A stretch of 64,000 bases of DNA from Cricetomys ansorgei (lineage: Eukaryota > Chordata > Mammalia > Rodentia > Nesomyidae), in the NCBI GenBank assembly GCA_026225945.1, contig JAMJFZ010001733.1, positions 1 to 64,000 of the forward strand. The letters run 5' to 3'. Below are positions 59,696 through 64,000 of the stretch, piece by piece (the first letter of the stretch is position 1; every line of letters begins with the position of its first letter). The notes under the pieces are model-generated. The model saw only the letters and a program-made list of their open reading frames with translations, was not told where the DNA came from and ran no database searches. Position numbers and translations under genes: made by a program.

Positions 59696-60009
59696 ATAAT
59701 TAGAAGGCACTGTTCATCACTACTATCAAGTTATGTGATTGTATTAATAACACCTAAAGTATATTTTATACATCTAACAGTCGTGGGTTTTATGTAATTA
59801 TTTTCTTCTAACCTATGATACACTTTTACTGAAAACTTTTATTGATTAAAAAAAAATTTAAAGAAATTATAAAATTGCTATTAATTGAAAATGTATTGTA
59901 TTATGAAGAACTATAATTGTTAAATTCCTTTTAAAATCCCTTCATCATCCATAATTCTTAACCTTAGTATCATGTCGCCACACCACAGAAATATTGAAAC
60001 TATAATGTA
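59696..60009. other. Stretch without recognised features
   Basis: AT-rich; nothing recognised. Confidence 0.4.
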
Positions 60010-60255
60010 CAGAATAAGACACTGTGAGAAGTCAGACAGGTCTAATTTTTAATTTACTGTATCGTGTGTCAGCTATGGTACTTTTCATAATTACTCAGCT
60101 GCTTTGTTCATTAGCTTCCTTATCTGAAATAAACAGGGGTAAGGACATAGATGGGTGATATCTTCTTTATAGCAGTGGTGTGGGAATTAGAGATGGTTTA
60201 AAAGATCCTAACATAGACAATAGATGCAACAAATGACAGCTATTAATAATAAACC
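60010..60255 (+). mobile_element. MIR SINE (ancient)
   Basis: 'gagaagtcagacaggtctaa' corresponds to the MIR opening ('agtcagacagacctgggttc'). 'gtgtgtcagctatggtac' matches its middle, 'ttagcttccttatctgaaat' the 'cagtttcctcatctgtaaaat' core, and 'agatgcaacaaatgacagct' the 'gctcaataaatgttagct' end. Order is complete over about 240 bp, heavily diverged as expected. Confidence 0.75.
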
Positions 60256-61743
60256 TTGAGGAATTGTAAGTCTATAAGCAATGCACCATCCCCTCAGGGT
60301 ATTTTAATCTAGATAGAAAATAGGAACATATGCCCTTGTCTTTACTATATTAGTGCATAAAACTGATGATGTATAAAACTATGGGAGAACTGTGGCCCTC
60401 CAGTCTCATACAGGAAATAAATGGTTTCATGCTCATAGCTCTTCATTAACACGTGTAACATCAGTAGCAGTAATGTTGTAAAGGTGTCATCTGCTTCACT
60501 AGATCGATTTGAGTATCTCAATGAAAAGTGCAGGTGGAAAGGTAAATGATTCCATTCAGGATGAAATTGAATTCTAAACAATTGATAAATAATTAAAATG
60601 TAATTGAAACAGAAGTTTTAATCTGATATGAATCAAACCATGAACTATAAGGAAAATATTTAATGCATTCAAGATGCATCACTTTGATCCTATATAGGCC
60701 TCCATGGCATGTATTTCTAACTTGTCACATTGCAAAAATATTGGAGTGAGGACAGCATAAAAATATAAAAATTAGAGATTTTTCTATTGATTAGCTGTAT
60801 ACATCTTCAAATGGTCACTTCCCCTCTCTGGGGATGATTGCTGGGACAATACTGCCCACCCCCCAACTCATAGACAATGCTACAATCCTAATCAGATCTC
60901 CAGAGTCCATCTTGTCATAGTTTTAAAGTCTTGACAACTCTAATACAAATGGAAATTGTAATCAAATTGAGTAATAATATCAGAAATGTGTAGCTTATGA
61001 ATAGTCCTTGCTTTTAAAGAAATTCAATGAATATCTAACTGATGACGTTAAATATGCACTTCATTTGAACCTCCAAAACAATGACTCACTATACTCTGTA
61101 GAGCTCTCAGTATACCCCAAAAAGCCCTCCTTCTGTCCATGGTAAGATTCCTGTTTCCACATAAACACTGTGGAGATGGTGTCACTTCAAAGCCATAGGA
61201 CAGAGTTAACAGGAGATTCCTTACATCGCCTTTTCTCTTTTGCCTCAGAAATCTTGTTTCTTGGAGAGCAGACTCTATGCATCTCTACAACCGAGACTGG
61301 CTGTGCTCCAGGGCAAGAGGCACTGCACTGTGCTGCCTGTTTCCTCAATTCTAATAATTTTGATGGTACTTGCTAGTTTTCTGCTTGCTTCTTCATCCCC
61401 AGGGACGTGATTCACTGCTCCATGAAGCATTCCATAACTTATGGTTCTTATTTAAACTAAAAATGTAAACATTCCAAAAATCGCTTAAATATAAGGAAAA
61501 AAACAGCACAGCACTGTAATTTGTTTTACTTTTTAAGGGTTTCCATGGGCACCAAAATTGTGATGGTAACACCTGGCAAATCACTTAATTGGATCTAGAT
61601 GAGGTTTCAAAATGAAATTACCAACCCATATGCATAAGACTTTATTGTGAAGAAATAGTTGCCCTCATTTACTAGTGATCTTTCCTATACTGTCATATAT
61701 TGTTTGCAAACAGTTTAGTATTTAATTTTCCTCATTACACTTG
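60256..61743. other. 1.5 kb stretch without recognised features
   Basis: Short open frames (60345-60581, 61170-61376, 61393-61584) carry no known motif. No repeats recognised. Confidence 0.4.
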
Positions 61744-61762
61744 CCCTAACTCTTGTGTTAGG

Positions 61763-61808
<46 letters not shown>
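61744..61808. repeat. CCCTAAC/GTTAGGG hairpin followed by (GT)n
   Basis: A 7-bp perfect inverted repeat with a 6-nt loop (61744-61763) directly precedes about 20 GT units. Confidence 0.92.
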
Positions 61809-61811
<3 letters not shown>

Positions 61812-63599
61812 GCAAGTGAAGAGAGATGATGATGAATGCTAAGTTCACAGTAAATGGGTTCAAAAAACTTAAATATAAGTCTCCTCCCTAGCTTTGGTAA
61901 CACACACTGCTTTATTTAGTTCAATTTTCTAGATATTTGTCGGAATTCCTATAGCAGTGACATATGTTGACATAATTACTTCAATCGTATCTTTCTTTTC
62001 AAATATGAATAAATGATCTGGTAACTCTCAGTATCACAACATAATTAGGTTTCAAGCAAATTTGTCCTTTCATTTTAATTTTGTTTGGCACAGTGGGTTC
62101 GTGATTCTCACGCAGCTGTTGGATTATTTTCAGTGTGACTGATAGAGTTAAAATGCTAGAGTTCCCAAAATACCCCAAGAAGCTTTGATATGAGAATTCT
62201 GGGAGGTTCCATCTTTATTCAGTGGTATTCCCTTCAGTGTTTACTTTTTCAGATTCCTCACATTATGCTGTATGTTAATTTTACTCTATTAGTCATCTGT
62301 ACCTTGGAGTGTTACACATGCTTAAACAGTGTTTATGAAAACCTTCCTTTCCTAAACAAACAAGAATATTTCCACCACTAGACCAAATGAGACATGCAAG
62401 TAATTCGTGAAAGGAAGACACTTTAAAATAGCAAAATAACAAAGAACGGATATTAAAAAAAATTTAATGACTTTAACAATAGTTCAAATGAGTGTCTTTT
62501 TGTTTTACTAATTTCCACTTTAACAGCTGTTTTCAAATTCATTTTGAGGAGCTGTGGAAGAGATCTGTTTGAATTTTGATAATTTATAATCAGCTTTCAT
62601 AGAGAAATGTAAAGAAGGAAACAAAGCAACATGATAGATAACTTAAAGAGACCCAAATTACGGTCATGATTTCTTGCTTTTAATTTTTCTTTTGGAAGTT
62701 GATTTTCCTGACCTTCAGATTCAGAATCAAATCCAGCCCATCGTCTTCAGTAAGAAGTACTTACCTACTCTCAATAGACTGGTATTTGTTTTTCCTTATT
62801 CTCATTAACTTCTGCCTTCTTCAGCAAATCCAATCTCCACAGAAATTGACTCCATTCTCTATATGAAGTGCTCACATCGGGAAGCTCTGAGTTCTAGCCT
62901 GTTAGGGGCTCTGTTTGACAAGTATGTTGATTCTCTTTGAATGTTTCCTGAATAACCTCCTTTCTCCTCACTTGCCCAGCTATTGCTTGGAAAATTGCAC
63001 TCAAGGTGAATACTGTGAACTTCAAACTGTCTCCTTATGTCACCATCCACTCATTTCTCCAGGTTGGCCAGGATCACGCATAGACAATCTCACAATAATG
63101 TACCACATGTACCACATGTACAATAATTTAGAAAGGGCTCCCCATGATTCCTCCTGGACACGGTCAAAAGTCTTTCTCTATGTAAAAGTCTTTGGTCCAA
63201 TAATTCCCTCAGCTCCAACACATTTGTTTTCCAAAACTTAACTCCACATTTAAGACCCAGGTCAAAGGTCTGATTTTGCAAATTCGCTTGACTTTATATG
63301 ATTTTTGTCACTGTCTTCTGTGGCTTTTTCCTAAATGCTGTACCTGCCTGCAGAAATGTAAGTAAATGAATGAGTCCTCGGATAAATTAAGGCACAAGGA
63401 CATTTGGCAAATAGCAACTTCACCACCTAAGGTATTACAGTTTTTGATATATCTCAGCTCCTAGAATGAAGCCACAACCATAAAAGAATAAATAAAAATA
63501 TAAAAACATGTCAAATATAATCGTCAGTGACGTTTTCAAACTTTTTCTCATTCTGAGCCCCACAAATCCCACCTCTTAATGGTAGAGGGTGGTAGTGAC
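61809..63599. other. 1.8 kb stretch without recognised features
   Basis: Includes a 10-bp direct duplication of 'taccacatgt' at 63101-63120 and a 108-codon open frame (62915-63241, plus) with no recognisable domain. Confidence 0.4.
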
Positions 63600-63656
63600 A
63601 AACCCCAGGATCTCATACAAGATACCCAAGTGTCAACCACTGAGCTCAGTGCCAGT
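63600..63656 (-). mobile_element. Possible ID/B4-type tRNA-derived SINE relic, reverse orientation
   Basis: 'aaccccaggatctcatacaa' and 'tgtcaaccactgagctcagt' resemble the complement of a tRNA-Ala-derived head ('accactgagct...', 'aacccagg.cct'). It is short and diverged. Confidence 0.4.
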
Positions 63657-64000
63657 TTCTCTAATACCCTTGACACAAGAAAAATAAGTGTAATCATTAT
63701 TTTTATTATCTTTTTCACTTTAATGTTAGAGAGATTGATGTGAATCACCTGGGTCAGAATCGCCAGAAGTTCTGGGTAACATACAGACTCTATTCCTCAC
63801 TCTATCTTTACCGAGTGCTCCATCTCCTTGGCTTTTAAGGGGAGTTTTCAACTGGAGTCTTTCCTGAAATCTGTCCCTTGTATAGTCTTCTTTCAGGAGT
63901 CAAGAAAAATGGGCATTTCTGAGAACAGAAGTATAACGGTTGAAGCCAATCCTATAAATGGGTAATTTCCCAGGATCTGCATAGAAGGTAAAATAGTCCA
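63657..64000. other. Stretch without recognised features
   Basis: Nothing recognised up to the window edge. Confidence 0.4.

Noticed and set aside
1..64000. CRISPR array, operon or any bacterial-type system
   Set aside because: The window has eukaryotic rodent repeats throughout; no regularly spaced direct repeats with unique spacers and no long open frames were found.

Overview
This window looks like nuclear DNA of a muroid rodent (mouse, rat, hamster or vole group). The evidence is the repeat content: B1 (7SL-derived) and B3/B2- and B4-type (tRNA-derived) SINEs, rodent L1/Lx LINE 3' ends with their purine-rich tails, rodent-type LTRs, and many long CA/GT, GATA, GGAA and TA microsatellites. 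The sequence is AT-rich and poor in CpG, and I see no CpG island. I cannot name the species or chromosome.

I find no protein-coding gene or exon that I can support. The longest open frame is 141 codons (36851-37276, minus) and resembles no protein I recognise. The other open frames are short, many are microsatellite translations or lie inside transposons, and the LINE frames are broken. The window is therefore intergenic or deep-intronic DNA. It contains no intact functional RNA gene that I can see.

Layout. 1-11.6 kb: mostly unique sequence with a few SINEs (B1-like 0.47 kb, B4-like 2.7 kb, B3 6.2 kb) and microsatellites. 11.6-23.7 kb: a B1, an LTR of a family that recurs at 49 and 55 kb (13.9-14.5 kb), an L1 ORF2 fragment, another solo LTR (17.6 kb), a minus-strand L1 3' end (20.5-21.9 kb), and an old rodent repeat (23.1 kb). 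23.8-36.4 kb: densely repetitive. It has a B3, three copies of one ~400-bp repeat (25.2, 30.9, 32.3 kb), an L1 3' end (26.8-27.9 kb), a GGAA/GGGA tract, a large inverted repeat (30.4-31.5 kb), a truncated tRNA-Gly-like retrocopy (34.3 kb), and a run of L1 3' ends of both orientations (33.3-36.4 kb). 36.4-45.2 kb: a B1, a minus-strand endogenous retroviral remnant (40.0-42.4 kb), and MIR-type relics. 45.24-51.8 kb: a near full-length but dead L1, interrupted by an LTR and three expanded microsatellites. 51.8-64 kb: SINEs, an older L1, LTR pieces, a hAT-Charlie-type MITE end, a fourth copy of the ~400-bp repeat, two neighbouring perfect palindromes (59.6 kb), and a MIR.

The window shows layered transposon insertion rather than a gene system. 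I found no undescribed biological system. The observations most worth checking are the 30.4-31.5 kb inverted repeat, the tRNA-half retrocopy at 34305, the nested L1 at 45-52 kb, and the two repeat families that I can see recurring but cannot name. Family names are from memory of consensus features; no database search was run.
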